This document shows positions 24,402 to 32,830 of a stretch of 50,335 bases of DNA, in pieces (the stretch's first letter is position 1; each line of letters starts with the position of its first letter). Position numbers and translations under genes: made by a program. The stretch is taken from NCBI GenBank assembly GCA_934339365.1, contig CAKRHW010000015.1, forward strand, positions 1 through 50,335. Direction: 5' to 3'. The notes under the pieces were generated by a model. That model made no database searches. It saw nothing but the letters and a program-made list of their open reading frames with translations, and was not told where the DNA came from. This DNA is from an uncultured Lachnospiraceae bacterium (GTDB lineage: Bacteria; Bacillota; Clostridia; Lachnospirales; Lachnospiraceae).

Positions 24402-25133
24402 GTGAAAAATTGTCAAACTGATGCAAAGAAAAGAGTAAAAAATATTTCAACGGTAATAGAAAAAATTATGGCAGTTACACTTTTAACCATCTTTTATCTG
24501 GCTACAAGGAATATTAGTGAGTCTGCATCTAAGAATTTAGAACAGGAAAAAACAAAAACGATTGTGATTGATCCGGGACATGGAGGAATTGATGGTGGCA
24601 AACAGGCAGGCGATGGGACATTAGAAAAGGATATTAATCTCTCAATTAGTTTAAAACTAAAAGAAAAGCTTGAAAAAAAAGGAATTCATGTTGTTATGAC
24701 CAGGGAAAAGGACTGTGGACTTTATGCTGAGACAGACCGGAACAAGAAAGTTGCAGACCTGCAGCAGAGATGTAAGATTATGAATGACAGTCATGCGGAT
24801 TATGCAGTTAGCATTCATCAGAACAGTTACAGTACAGCAGGTGTAAAAGGTGCACAGGTATTTTATTATGCGAAGTCAGAGGATGCAAAAAATTTAGCAG
24901 AGACCTTACAGGAAGAATTGGTAGATTGTTTAGATAAGAATAATAAAAGAAAAGCAAAAGAAAATAAAAGTTATTATATATTACTTCATACAGACTGTCC
25001 AAGTGTTATCGTAGAATGTGGATTCTTAAGTAATCCAGAGGAAGCAGAACTGCTAAAATCAGACAGGTATCAGGAAGAGATAGCGGAGGCAGTTTGTAAA
25101 GGAATTATTTCAAAAGTATTAACAACACAGTGA
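24402..25133 (+). CDS. N-acetylmuramoyl-L-alanine amidase, CwlD-like
   Basis: This is a zinc amidase of the Amidase_3 family that cleaves the lactyl-alanine bond of peptidoglycan. It has 243 aa with an N-terminal hydrophobic anchor (about residues 22-36), then IDPGHGGIDGG with the first histidine ligand, the glutamate in LEKDINL, SIHQNS with the second histidine, and the catalytic glutamate in VECGFLSN. The size and anchor resemble CwlD, which makes muramic lactam in spore cortex; a vegetative role is also possible. The start used is GTG at 24402 with a poor ribosome site, so the true start may be a later Met at residue 23. Confidence 0.85.
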   Translation: MKNCQTDAKKRVKNISTVIEKIMAVTLLTIFYLATRNISESASKNLEQEKTKTIVIDPGHGGIDGGKQAGDGTLEKDINLSISLKLKEKLEKKGIHVVMTREKDCGLYAETDRNKKVADLQQRCKIMNDSHADYAVSIHQNSYSTAGVKGAQVFYYAKSEDAKNLAETLQEELVDCLDKNNKRKAKENKSYYILLHTDCPSVIVECGFLSNPEEAELLKSDRYQEEIAEAVCKGIISKVLTTQ

Positions 25134-25138
25134 TAGAG

Positions 25139-25167
25139 TTGTAAAAAGGACATATCGGTGGTATATT
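25139..25167 (+). promoter_or_regulatory. Probable promoter of sua5
   Basis: TTGTAA (25139-25144) and TATATT (25162-25167) are 17 bases apart. The 68-base leader contains a 7-bp stem AACGAAA/TTTCGTT (25194-25200 with 25211-25217). Confidence 0.55.
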
Positions 25168-25235
25168 AAGTTTGATATAGAGCGACGAAGGAAAACGAAA
25201 GGAGTTCTGATTTCGTTGCTTGAAGGCGCGGTTGA

Positions 25236-26321
25236 ATGGAGAAAAAGAGGCAGATGAGAACAATTATTAAAAAACTAAACAAAGAGAATCTGAATCAAGA
25301 AGAGGGGAAAGAAATCATTCAGAAGGCCACAGAATTTTTGCGGGAAGGAAAGCTGGTTGCATTTCCTACAGAGACGGTATATGGATTAGGAGCAGATGGA
25401 TTGAATGAGAAGGCTGCAGAGAAGATTTATGCGGCAAAAGGAAGACCATCTGATAACCCTTTGATTTTGCATATTGCCAGAGAAGAACAGTTATCACAGT
25501 TAGTAAAATCTGTTCCAAAGAAAGCAAAGATTTTAATTGAAAAATATTGGCCTGGCCCGCTGACAATGATTTTTGAAAAGTCAGAGATAGTACCATATGG
25601 AACGACCGGAGGATTAGAGACAGTAGCAATTCGTATGCCGGATCATCCGGTTGCAAGAGCAATATTACTTGAAAGTAATATTGCAGTTGCTGCACCAAGT
25701 GCGAACACATCCGGAAGACCAAGTCCGACGAAGGCAGAGCATGTTGAAGCAGATTTAGACGGCAAGATTGACATGATTATTGATGGAGGCGAAGTCGGAA
25801 TAGGAATTGAATCCACAATCGTGGATATGACGGTAGAACCACCGATGATTTTACGTCCGGGTTATATCACAAAGGAGATGTTATCAGACACCTTAGGAGA
25901 CATTGCTGTGGATCAGGCAGTTTTAAAGAAGCCAGATCCGGGAATCAGACCGAAGGCACCGGGAATGAAGTATAAGCATTATGCACCAAAAGGCGATTTA
26001 CATTTATTTTCAGGAGAAATCGACCGGGTGGTTTCAAGAATTAATGAATTGGCACGTCAGAAGGTAGAAGCAGGATGCAAAGTGGGAATTATTGCAACCG
26101 ATGAGACAATTTCAAAATATCAATATGGAAAAGTATTATCCATAGGAAAACGTGTAGATGAAAATTCTATAGCACATAATCTTTATCGAGTATTACGAGA
26201 TTTTGATGAAGCAGGTGTAGAATATATTTTAGGAGAAGCATTTAGTGAAAATAATTTTGGTCAGGCGATTATGAACAGGCTGAATAAGGCAGCAGCATAT
26301 CAGATTGAGCATGTGGAATAA
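25236..26321 (+). CDS. sua5: L-threonylcarbamoyladenylate synthase, Sua5 type
   Basis: This enzyme makes threonylcarbamoyl-AMP from threonine, bicarbonate and ATP for the t6A37 modification of tRNAs. The 361-aa chain has the YrdC-like domain (FPTETVYGLGADG, then KGRPSDNPL, PSANTSGRPSPT, GIESTIVDM) and the extra C-terminal Sua5 domain (after HYAPKGD, about residues 247-361), so it is the long form. ATG 25254, after AAGAGG, is a possible alternative start. It heads a group with the ywlE-like gene and rpiB, as in Bacillus subtilis. Confidence 0.94.
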   Translation: MEKKRQMRTIIKKLNKENLNQEEGKEIIQKATEFLREGKLVAFPTETVYGLGADGLNEKAAEKIYAAKGRPSDNPLILHIAREEQLSQLVKSVPKKAKILIEKYWPGPLTMIFEKSEIVPYGTTGGLETVAIRMPDHPVARAILLESNIAVAAPSANTSGRPSPTKAEHVEADLDGKIDMIIDGGEVGIGIESTIVDMTVEPPMILRPGYITKEMLSDTLGDIAVDQAVLKKPDPGIRPKAPGMKYKHYAPKGDLHLFSGEIDRVVSRINELARQKVEAGCKVGIIATDETISKYQYGKVLSIGKRVDENSIAHNLYRVLRDFDEAGVEYILGEAFSENNFGQAIMNRLNKAAAYQIEHVE

Positions 26322-26399
26322 AAAGCAGACAGATTTCATTTCAGAATGACTTTTCATGATAAAACACTTGTGTACTCAGAAAGGAAGGAACATAATATA

Positions 26400-26861
26400 A
26401 TGCTGAAATACAAGAGAGTTGTATTTGTGTGCGAAAGTGGAAATTGCAAGTCTTTGTTAGCAGCTGCAATCTTTAATCGGGATATTCCGGATAAGTCAAT
26501 TCAGGCAGAGGCACGTGGCTTAGTAGTTTTATTTCCGGAACCGGGGAATGCGAAGGCAGTTGCAATTGCGAAGAGTCAGGGGATAGATTTAGAGAATTTC
26601 CGAAGCAGACAATTAGAAAATGACGATTTTGGGGATGATGTTCTAGCATTAGTGATGTCTGAGAAAATGAAAGCAGCTATATATAATGATTATAAAAGCG
26701 CTGTGAATGTATATACCATGAAAGAATTTACAGAAGAAGCAGGGGATATCGGAGATCCGTATGGTGGAGAACTACAGGAATATGGAGAATTTTTCGAGAA
26801 CCTGGAAGAAAATATTAAAAAAGTAATTGATAAAATATTAAAGGAGGAAGCAGCACAATGA
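26400..26861 (+). CDS. Low-molecular-weight phosphatase homologue (YwlE-like) with altered P-loop
   Basis: This 153-aa protein has the fold signature of low-molecular-weight tyrosine/arginine phosphatases and arsenate reductases. The P-loop reads C11-ESGNC-K17-S18 instead of CxGNxCRS. The catalytic cysteine is present, but the arginine that binds phosphate is lysine and the GN pair is shifted by one. The C-terminal GDPYGG retains the general-acid Asp-Pro. Activity is therefore uncertain. ATG 26400 follows AAGGAAGGAA; a longer frame from 26346 has no ribosome site. It sits between sua5 and rpiB, the position of ywlE in Bacillus, and overlaps rpiB by 4 bases. Confidence 0.8.
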   Translation: MLKYKRVVFVCESGNCKSLLAAAIFNRDIPDKSIQAEARGLVVLFPEPGNAKAVAIAKSQGIDLENFRSRQLENDDFGDDVLALVMSEKMKAAIYNDYKSAVNVYTMKEFTEEAGDIGDPYGGELQEYGEFFENLEENIKKVIDKILKEEAAQ

Positions 26862-27286
26862 TAGCAATCGGAAGTGACCATGGCGGATTTTCATTAAAGC
26901 AGGAGGTAATGAAACACTTAAAGGACAGAGGATTAGAATTCAAAGATTATGGATGTTATGATGAGCAGTCATGTGATTATCCACAATATGCGAAGGCTGT
27001 TGCTAATGCAGTTGCATCAGGAGAAGCAGAGAAGGGAATTTTAATCTGTGGAACAGGAATCGGAGTTTCTATTACAGCGAATAAAGTAAAAGGAATTCGT
27101 TGTGCATTATGTTCAGACTGCTTTAGTGCAGAAGCAACAAGATTACACAATGATGCGAACATTTTAGCATTTGGTGAAAGAGTAGTAGGTCCTGGACTTG
27201 CATTAAAGATTGTAGATACATTTTTAGACACACCTTTCTCAAAGGAAGAGAGACATATTCGCAGAATTAGTCAGATAGAAGATTAA
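26858..27286 (+). CDS. rpiB: Ribose-5-phosphate isomerase B (LacA/RpiB family)
   Basis: This enzyme interconverts ribose-5-phosphate and ribulose-5-phosphate in the pentose phosphate pathway. In 142 residues it shows the N-terminal GSDHGG (D7, H8), the catalytic cysteine C64 in ICGTGIGVS, and RLHNDANILAFGERV, all typical of RpiB. It starts with ATGA overlapping the previous gene and uses an AAAGGAGG ribosome site inside it. A 15-base direct repeat (TAGAAGATTAATTTA) spans its stop codon. Confidence 0.94.
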   Translation: MIAIGSDHGGFSLKQEVMKHLKDRGLEFKDYGCYDEQSCDYPQYAKAVANAVASGEAEKGILICGTGIGVSITANKVKGIRCALCSDCFSAEATRLHNDANILAFGERVVGPGLALKIVDTFLDTPFSKEERHIRRISQIED

Positions 27287-27396
27287 TTTATAGAAGATTA
27301 ATTTAAGGAAGCTTTGTTCAAAAGAATTCGCAGGTCTTATTAGGAAGAATGTGGAATCTGAGATCAGATGATTTGATAGAAACCGGAGGTAAGATC

Positions 27397-27885
27397 ATGA
27401 ATGAGAAACGAACAGATTATATATCCTGGGATGAATATTTCATGGGAGTGGCCTATTTGTCAGCCATGCGTTCGAAAGATCCCGGTACGCAAGTTGGTGC
27501 ATGTATTGTAAGTCCTTCGAATAAGATTCTTTCCATGGGATATAACGGATTCCCAATTGGATGTTCCGATGATGATTTTCCATGGGGAAAGACGAATGAA
27601 GATCCATTGTTAAACAAATATTTTTATTCAACACATGGGGAATTGAATGCAATCTTAAATTATCGGGGCGGAAGCCTTGAGGGATGCAAGATTTATGTGA
27701 CCTTGTTTCCATGTAATGAATGTGCGAAAGCGATTATTCAATGTGGAATTAAGACCATAGTCTATGATAGTGATAAATATGCGAGTACACCGGCAGTGAT
27801 TGCATCAAAGAAAATGCTAGAGGCAGCAGGTGTGACTGTCCAAAAATATCAAAAAACAAATCGGGAGATTTCTATACAGTTATAA
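27397..27885 (+). CDS. comEB: Deoxycytidylate deaminase family protein (ComEB-like)
   Basis: This zinc deaminase is predicted to convert dCMP to dUMP for thymidylate supply. The 162-aa chain has the zinc and proton-transfer motif H80-G-E82 in STHGELNA and the zinc ligands C106 and C109 in PCNEC, with the N-terminal DPGTQVGACIV typical of dCMP deaminases. The start at 27397 has CCGGAGG upstream; the longer frame from 27349 would include that site. A strong terminator follows. Confidence 0.88.
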   Translation: MNEKRTDYISWDEYFMGVAYLSAMRSKDPGTQVGACIVSPSNKILSMGYNGFPIGCSDDDFPWGKTNEDPLLNKYFYSTHGELNAILNYRGGSLEGCKIYVTLFPCNECAKAIIQCGIKTIVYDSDKYASTPAVIASKKMLEAAGVTVQKYQKTNREISIQL

Positions 27886-27920
27886 TAGTTCTGAATAGTT
27901 TTGAATGATTAGGAATATAG

Positions 27921-27970
27921 AGTCGATAACCATAAGAGTTTTTCTTAAGGTTGTCGGCTTTTATTTTTTT
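27921..27970 (+). terminator. Terminator between the comEB-like gene and the ATP synthase operon
   Basis: Bases 27921-27937 pair with 27943-27959 over 17 positions with one mismatch and two G-U pairs, followed by a T-rich tract to 27970. Confidence 0.88.
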
Positions 27971-28030
27971 CTAAAGGAATGTTTTAGCAAAAAAGGGACA
28001 TACTAGTGAGGAAGGAAAACGGAGGGAATT

Positions 28031-28444
28031 ATGAATCAGAAAAAAGCAGGACAAGATATGTTAAGAGAGTTATTATGTGGAAATCTATTGGTTTTTCTTT
28101 TAGGTGAGGGGATAATTCTTCTTATGGCGAACCATAAGTGGAGTTTTTCCTTATGGTTTTTCCTTGGCATTTGTTTTTCGTGTTTATGGGTGATGCATAT
28201 TCGTCATACAATAGAAGTTTCTATGATGTTAGAAGAAAAAGAGGCACTCATTGCAATCAGAAAAGCAAGTTTTATGAGATGGGGATTTTTCGTACTGATG
28301 TTTGTTACCGTTTCTGTACTCAGAATAGGAAATGTAATTGCATTTTTTTTAGGCGTGTTTGCATTAAAGGTTTCTGCATATCTGCAACCTATGCTACATG
28401 GTATTTTTCTTCGTGCAGGTTTGGGAGGAGGAAAGAATGGATGA
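28031..28444 (+). CDS. atpI: AtpI-like membrane protein leading the ATP synthase operon
   Basis: This 137-aa protein has four predicted membrane segments (about residues 17-33, 40-57, 84-101, 103-122) and no catalytic motif. Its size, topology and position before atpB match ATP synthase subunit I, a non-essential factor that helps c-ring assembly and Mg2+ supply. Sequence similarity within this family is weak, so the call rests mostly on context. The ribosome site is ACGGAGGG. The gene overlaps atpB by 8 bases. Confidence 0.75.
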   Translation: MNQKKAGQDMLRELLCGNLLVFLLGEGIILLMANHKWSFSLWFFLGICFSCLWVMHIRHTIEVSMMLEEKEALIAIRKASFMRWGFFVLMFVTVSVLRIGNVIAFFLGVFALKVSAYLQPMLHGIFLRAGLGGGKNG

Positions 28445-29132
28445 GAAACAAGCGGATTTTATGATAAAAAGCTTTGGAGAATTTGAGCTGTTTGGACATG
28501 AAATCCATATTACGACAACTCATATCAGTTTGCTCGTTGTATCCGCTATTTTGCTTGTGTTTGCAGTAAGTGCAAGGAAGTGTATTCATCGAGCAAAGAT
28601 TACTGACAGACCGGGGATGTTTCAGAATATAGTAGAAATCATAGTGGAAAAACTATCGGAAATGGCACAGCAAAATCAGGCAATGGACAGTCAGCCATTT
28701 TTTTATTATATCGGGACATTGTTTCTGTTTTTAATTGTGAGCAATCTGTCAGGACTAATTGGCATTCGTCCCCCGACAGCTGATTTTGGGGTAACACTTA
28801 TGCTGGCACTGATCTCTTTTTTTATCATACAGATTCATGGAATCAGGCATGCAAAAGGAAAACATTTTCGAAAATTATTTGAACCAGTACCATTTTTATT
28901 TCCCATCAATCTGATTGGAGAATTGGCAGTTCCGGTCTCGTTATCATTACGTTTGTTCGGAAATATGTTATCCGGAACGGTTATGATGGGACTGGTATAT
29001 GGGTTATTTCCAATTATATTTAAAATTGGGATTCCTGCAGTGCTTCATTTTTATTTTGATTTATTTGCAGGGTGTATACAGGCATATGTCTTTTGTATGT
29101 TAACAATGGTGTATCGTTCACAAGAAAATTAA
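28437..29132 (+). CDS. atpB: F-type ATP synthase subunit a
   Basis: This 231-aa membrane stator subunit forms the ion half-channels next to the c ring. The essential arginine is R172 in LSLRLFGNMLSG. Hydrophobic helices cover about residues 28-48, 90-108, 115-135, 155-185 and 188-222. ATG 28437 is chosen because GGGAGGAGG lies just upstream; a frame from 28398 would extend 13 residues into atpI and lacks this spacing. Confidence 0.95.
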   Translation: MDEKQADFMIKSFGEFELFGHEIHITTTHISLLVVSAILLVFAVSARKCIHRAKITDRPGMFQNIVEIIVEKLSEMAQQNQAMDSQPFFYYIGTLFLFLIVSNLSGLIGIRPPTADFGVTLMLALISFFIIQIHGIRHAKGKHFRKLFEPVPFLFPINLIGELAVPVSLSLRLFGNMLSGTVMMGLVYGLFPIIFKIGIPAVLHFYFDLFAGCIQAYVFCMLTMVYRSQEN

Positions 29133-29174
29133 GAGGAAAATTAAGAAGAAAAAATTTTAATGGAGGAAGATGAA

Positions 29175-29420
29175 ATGAGTGGACAGGAATTTATTTATGC
29201 GATGTCAGCGGTTGGAGCCGGTTTATCCATGATTGCAGGACTTGGACCTGGAATTGGACAGGGATATGCGGCAGGACAGGCGGCAGCAGCAGTTGGAAGA
29301 AATCCGGGAGCAAAGGCAGATGTTATGTCAACGATGTTACTTGGACAGGCGGTTGCGGAGACAACGGGATTATATGGATTTGCAGTAGCGATTATTTTAA
29401 TGTTTGTAAAGCCGTTTTAA
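29175..29420 (+). CDS. atpE: F-type ATP synthase subunit c, Na+-type signature
   Basis: This 81-aa double-helix proteolipid forms the rotor ring. The ion carboxylate is E62. The residues that coordinate Na+ in Ilyobacter tartaricus (Q32, V63, E65, S66, T67, Y70) correspond here to Q29, V60, E62, T63, T64 and Y67, with only a Ser-to-Thr change. I infer Na+ coupling. The start at 29175 has GGAGG upstream; ATG 29160 would add MEEDE and place that site inside the gene. Confidence 0.95.
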   Translation: MSGQEFIYAMSAVGAGLSMIAGLGPGIGQGYAAGQAAAAVGRNPGAKADVMSTMLLGQAVAETTGLYGFAVAIILMFVKPF

Positions 29421-29432
29421 AAAGGAGGCAGC

Positions 29433-29957
29433 ATGGATACGTGGGAGCGTTTGTTTGGATTAGATGCACAGTTAATCTTTGATGCAGCAATTACAGGAAT
29501 TAATATTCTTATTTTGTTCTGGGTATTAGCACATTTTTTGTTTGAACCTGTGAAAAATTTTTTGCAGGACAGACAGGAAAAAGTAATGACAGATTTAGAG
29601 TCGGCAAAGGAACAAAGAGAAGCTGCAGCCATACAGAAAAAAGAATACGAAGAAAAATTAACGCATGCACAACAAAGAGCACAGGAAATTCTTCAGGAAG
29701 CAAAAGCAAGAGCCGAAAAAAAGGAGGATGAGTTGCTTGCAGAAGCAAAAGAAAAAGCAGAACGTCTTCTGAGACAGGCTCACGAGTCAATTGTGACAGA
29801 AAGAGCGAAAGCAGAAGAACAAATGCGGAAACAGTATGTGGAAGAAGCAGCAAAAATGGCATTAAAAGTGTTACAGGGAAATCTTTCGCAAGAAATGCAA
29901 AGAGAAATCTTAAAACATTCTTTGACAGGAATGGAGGGCTTTCATTGGAAAAATTAG
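29433..29957 (+). CDS. atpF: F-type ATP synthase subunit b
   Basis: This 174-aa peripheral stalk subunit has one N-terminal membrane helix (about residues 20-38) and then a long charged coiled coil (QDRQEKVMTDLESAKEQREA onward) rich in Ala, Lys and Glu. It links subunit a to F1 through delta. The ribosome site is AAAGGAGG, and the 3' end overlaps atpH by 13 bases. Confidence 0.94.
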   Translation: MDTWERLFGLDAQLIFDAAITGINILILFWVLAHFLFEPVKNFLQDRQEKVMTDLESAKEQREAAAIQKKEYEEKLTHAQQRAQEILQEAKARAEKKEDELLAEAKEKAERLLRQAHESIVTERAKAEEQMRKQYVEEAAKMALKVLQGNLSQEMQREILKHSLTGMEGFHWKN

Positions 29958-30499
29958 CAGCTAAGAGGTATGCAAAAGCCTTATTTGAAATAGGAGAAGA
30001 AAAAGGAATACGAAAAGAATTGCGCGAAAATGCAAAGTGGTTAGAGAACGTTTTTAGAGAGCATACGGAATTAGTGAGATTTTTTCTTGAGCCGGATAGA
30101 AAAGAGGCAGAAAAAGAGCAGGTGCTAGAAGCAGTTTTTAGAAAGAAAACAGAGGAAACACTTTTTTCTTTTTTAAGGTTATTAGTTCGAAAAAAACAGA
30201 TTGATCTGGTAACAGAGATTATGGAACAGGTACAGGAAGTAATTCGGGAAAAGGATAAAGAAGAAAAAGTAAAGATTACAACAAGCTATGCTTTGAGCAG
30301 GGAAGAAAAAGAAGAGATAGAACAGAAATTACGCAGGCAGTTTCATGGAAATAAAATAGAAATTCATTATTGTGTGGATTCTGCCATCATCGGAGGAATG
30401 ATAGTGCAAAGCAAGGATACCGTTTATGATGACAGCATTTTAAATAAATTACAAATGTTAAGAGAAAATCTGACAGAAGCAGTAGAAAGGAGGGAATAG
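29945..30499 (+). CDS. atpH: F-type ATP synthase subunit delta
   Basis: This 184-aa subunit joins the b stalk to the top of F1. It shows the N-terminal helical bundle (AAKRYAKALFEIGEEKGI) and the C-terminal conserved GGMIVQSKDTVYDDSIL. The start is TTG at 29945, 6 bases after GGAGGG and inside the end of atpF, so translation is probably coupled. Confidence 0.92.
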   Translation: MEKLAAKRYAKALFEIGEEKGIRKELRENAKWLENVFREHTELVRFFLEPDRKEAEKEQVLEAVFRKKTEETLFSFLRLLVRKKQIDLVTEIMEQVQEVIREKDKEEKVKITTSYALSREEKEEIEQKLRRQFHGNKIEIHYCVDSAIIGGMIVQSKDTVYDDSILNKLQMLRENLTEAVERRE

Positions 30500-30503
30500 A
30501 AAT

Positions 30504-32012
30504 TTGAAGGCAGATGATATCAGTGCAGTAATTAAAGCAGAACTTGAAAAATATGAACATCAGACCCAGAAGAAAAATGTGGGAACAGTTGTGCAGGTTG
30601 CAGATGGAATTGCCCAGGTGTATGGACTATCAGATGCCATGCAGGGAGAATTAATTGAATTTTCCGGTAAAGGAACTGGAATGGCAATGAATTTAGAAGA
30701 AGATAAAGTGGGGGTTGTTTTATTTGGAAATGCAAATGAAATTCGGGAAGGAGAACGTGCAAGCTGTAGTGGAAAAATTGTACAGGTTCCTGTGGGAGAT
30801 GGACTGACAGGACGGGTAGTCAACGCATTAGGCCAGGCCATTGATGGAAAAGGCACGATTACCTGTGAAAAAGAACGGCCGGTGGAAAGAATTGCGTCGG
30901 GCGTGATGGAGAGACATCCCATTGATACACCTTTGCAGACAGGAATTAAGGCAATTGATGCAATGGTTCCTATTGGACGTGGACAAAGAGAGCTGATTAT
31001 TGGGGACAGGCAGACAGGAAAAACAGCAATCGCAATGGACACAATTCTGAATCAGAAGGGGCAGAAGGTTCACTGCATTTATGTTGCAATCGGGCAAAAA
31101 GCATCGACAGTTGCACAAATTGTGCGTACCTTAGAAGAAAATGGTGCTATGGAATATACAACTGTTGTAGCTGCAATGGCAAGTGAATTATCTCCCATGC
31201 AGTATTTAGCACCTTATGCAGGATGTACGATGGGAGAAGAGTGGATGGAACGGGGAGAAGATGTGCTGATTGTATATGATGATTTAACAAAGCATGCGGC
31301 AGCGTATCGGACCCTGTCTTTGTTGTTACGTCGGCCACCAGGAAGAGAAGCTTATCCGGGAGATGTATTTTATTTGCATTCCCGTTTGTTAGAAAGGGCG
31401 GCAAAACTGTCAAAAGAAGCAGGAGGCGGTTCCCTTACGGCACTTCCGATTATTGAAACCCAGGCGGGAGATGTTTCCGCTTATATTCCTACCAATGTAA
31501 TTTCTATTACAGATGGGCAGATTTATTTAGATACAGAAATGTTTCACGAAGGATTCCGCCCGGCTGTAAATGCAGGATTATCGGTGTCTAGAGTGGGTGG
31601 TGCAGCACAGATAAAAGCCATGAAAAAAATTGCAGCACCAATCCGAATGGAATTGGCACAATATCGGGAGTTAGAAACATTTGCCCAGTTTGGTTCAGAG
31701 CTCGATCCCAAAACAAAGCAGAAACTTGAACAGGGAGTGCGGATGAAGGAAATTCTAAAACAACCACGCTATCAGCCGGTGCCGGTAGAGGAGCAGATTG
31801 TTATTTTGTATGCAGTCATGAACCAGTATCTGCTTAAAATTCCAACAGAAAAAATACAAGCGTTTGAAGAGACATTTTTAGAAGTTTTAAAAGAAAAACA
31901 TCCAGAAATACTAGAATCAATCAGAAAAAATGGAACGCTTGAAAAGGTAACAGAAGAAAAACTGATACAGGTATTAAAAGAGCAAAGGAAGGAAGCAGTA
32001 TGGCAGCAGTAA
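30504..32012 (+). CDS. atpA: F-type ATP synthase subunit alpha
   Basis: This 502-aa non-catalytic nucleotide-binding subunit of F1 carries Walker A GDRQTGKT at residues 167-174, the VYDDLTKHA region, and the alpha signature PAVNAGLSVSRVGGAAQ. The start is TTG at 30504 after AAAGGAGGG, the second TTG start in this operon. It overlaps atpG by 13 bases. Confidence 0.97.
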   Translation: MKADDISAVIKAELEKYEHQTQKKNVGTVVQVADGIAQVYGLSDAMQGELIEFSGKGTGMAMNLEEDKVGVVLFGNANEIREGERASCSGKIVQVPVGDGLTGRVVNALGQAIDGKGTITCEKERPVERIASGVMERHPIDTPLQTGIKAIDAMVPIGRGQRELIIGDRQTGKTAIAMDTILNQKGQKVHCIYVAIGQKASTVAQIVRTLEENGAMEYTTVVAAMASELSPMQYLAPYAGCTMGEEWMERGEDVLIVYDDLTKHAAAYRTLSLLLRRPPGREAYPGDVFYLHSRLLERAAKLSKEAGGGSLTALPIIETQAGDVSAYIPTNVISITDGQIYLDTEMFHEGFRPAVNAGLSVSRVGGAAQIKAMKKIAAPIRMELAQYRELETFAQFGSELDPKTKQKLEQGVRMKEILKQPRYQPVPVEEQIVILYAVMNQYLLKIPTEKIQAFEETFLEVLKEKHPEILESIRKNGTLEKVTEEKLIQVLKEQRKEAVWQQ

Positions 32013-32830
32013 AAGAAATTAAAAGCAGACAGGAAAGTATCCGGAATATCTTTCAGATAACAAAAGCTATGAAATTAGTTTCTACGGTTCGACTACAGAA
32101 AGTGCGGGAGAAAGCAGAACAGTACAAACCATATCAGACGGCATTATTTGAGATGATGCAGGGACTGATAGAAAGAATGCATTTGCAGGAGGATGAAAAC
32201 AAACAGGATAGAAAAAAAGCAGTGGTATTTTTTACATCAAACCGGGGACTGGCAGGCGGATATCATTTCCGGCTTGTAAAACAATTGATGGAAAAAGGAT
32301 TTCAAAAAGAGTATACGCAGCTTTATGTCATTGGAACAAAGGGCAGAGATGCATTAAAGGCAAAAGGGTACCAGATAAAAGAAGATTTGTCGGAACAATT
32401 AAAAACATTTGATAGAAAAGATGCAAAAATCCTGGCAAAAGAGCTGGTAGCAGCTTTTCTAAACAAAGAAGTGGATGCAATCTATCTGTCTTATATGGAA
32501 TTTTATCATCCGGTAAAGCAGGTACCACGAATCTGTGAGGTGTTACCGGATATGAGTAGAATTTTGTATCAGAAGATAGAAGAATTTGAATGTTTAGAGG
32601 AACAGGAATTTGCAGATTTTTTCGTGGACTATTTGCAGGAAATGTTATACGGAGCTGTCTTAGAAGCAGCTGCAAGTGAGAATGGTGCAAGACTGACAGC
32701 GATGGATGCTGCGTCTAAAAATGCACAAGATTTATTAGAACAGTTATCACTAGAATATCATCAGGCAAGACAGAGAATTATCACCCAGGAACTTACAGAA
32801 ATGATTGGGAGTATAGGAGGAATCGTGTGA
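32000..32830 (+). CDS. atpG: F-type ATP synthase subunit gamma
   Basis: This 276-aa central shaft subunit has the N-terminal helix IKSRQESIRNIFQITKAMK, the Rossmann-like middle (VVFFTSNRGLAGGYH) and the C-terminal helix (MDAASKNAQDLLEQLSLEYH then RQRIITQELTEM). Both termini match the family. It starts inside atpA and overlaps atpD by 4 bases (GTGA). Confidence 0.96.
   Translation: MAAVKEIKSRQESIRNIFQITKAMKLVSTVRLQKVREKAEQYKPYQTALFEMMQGLIERMHLQEDENKQDRKKAVVFFTSNRGLAGGYHFRLVKQLMEKGFQKEYTQLYVIGTKGRDALKAKGYQIKEDLSEQLKTFDRKDAKILAKELVAAFLNKEVDAIYLSYMEFYHPVKQVPRICEVLPDMSRILYQKIEEFECLEEQEFADFFVDYLQEMLYGAVLEAAASENGARLTAMDAASKNAQDLLEQLSLEYHQARQRIITQELTEMIGSIGGIV

Noticed and set aside
27960..28030. 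Promoter directly before atpI
   Set aside because: Only TACTAG and similar weak boxes at wrong spacing are seen; the true start may be undetectable by eye.
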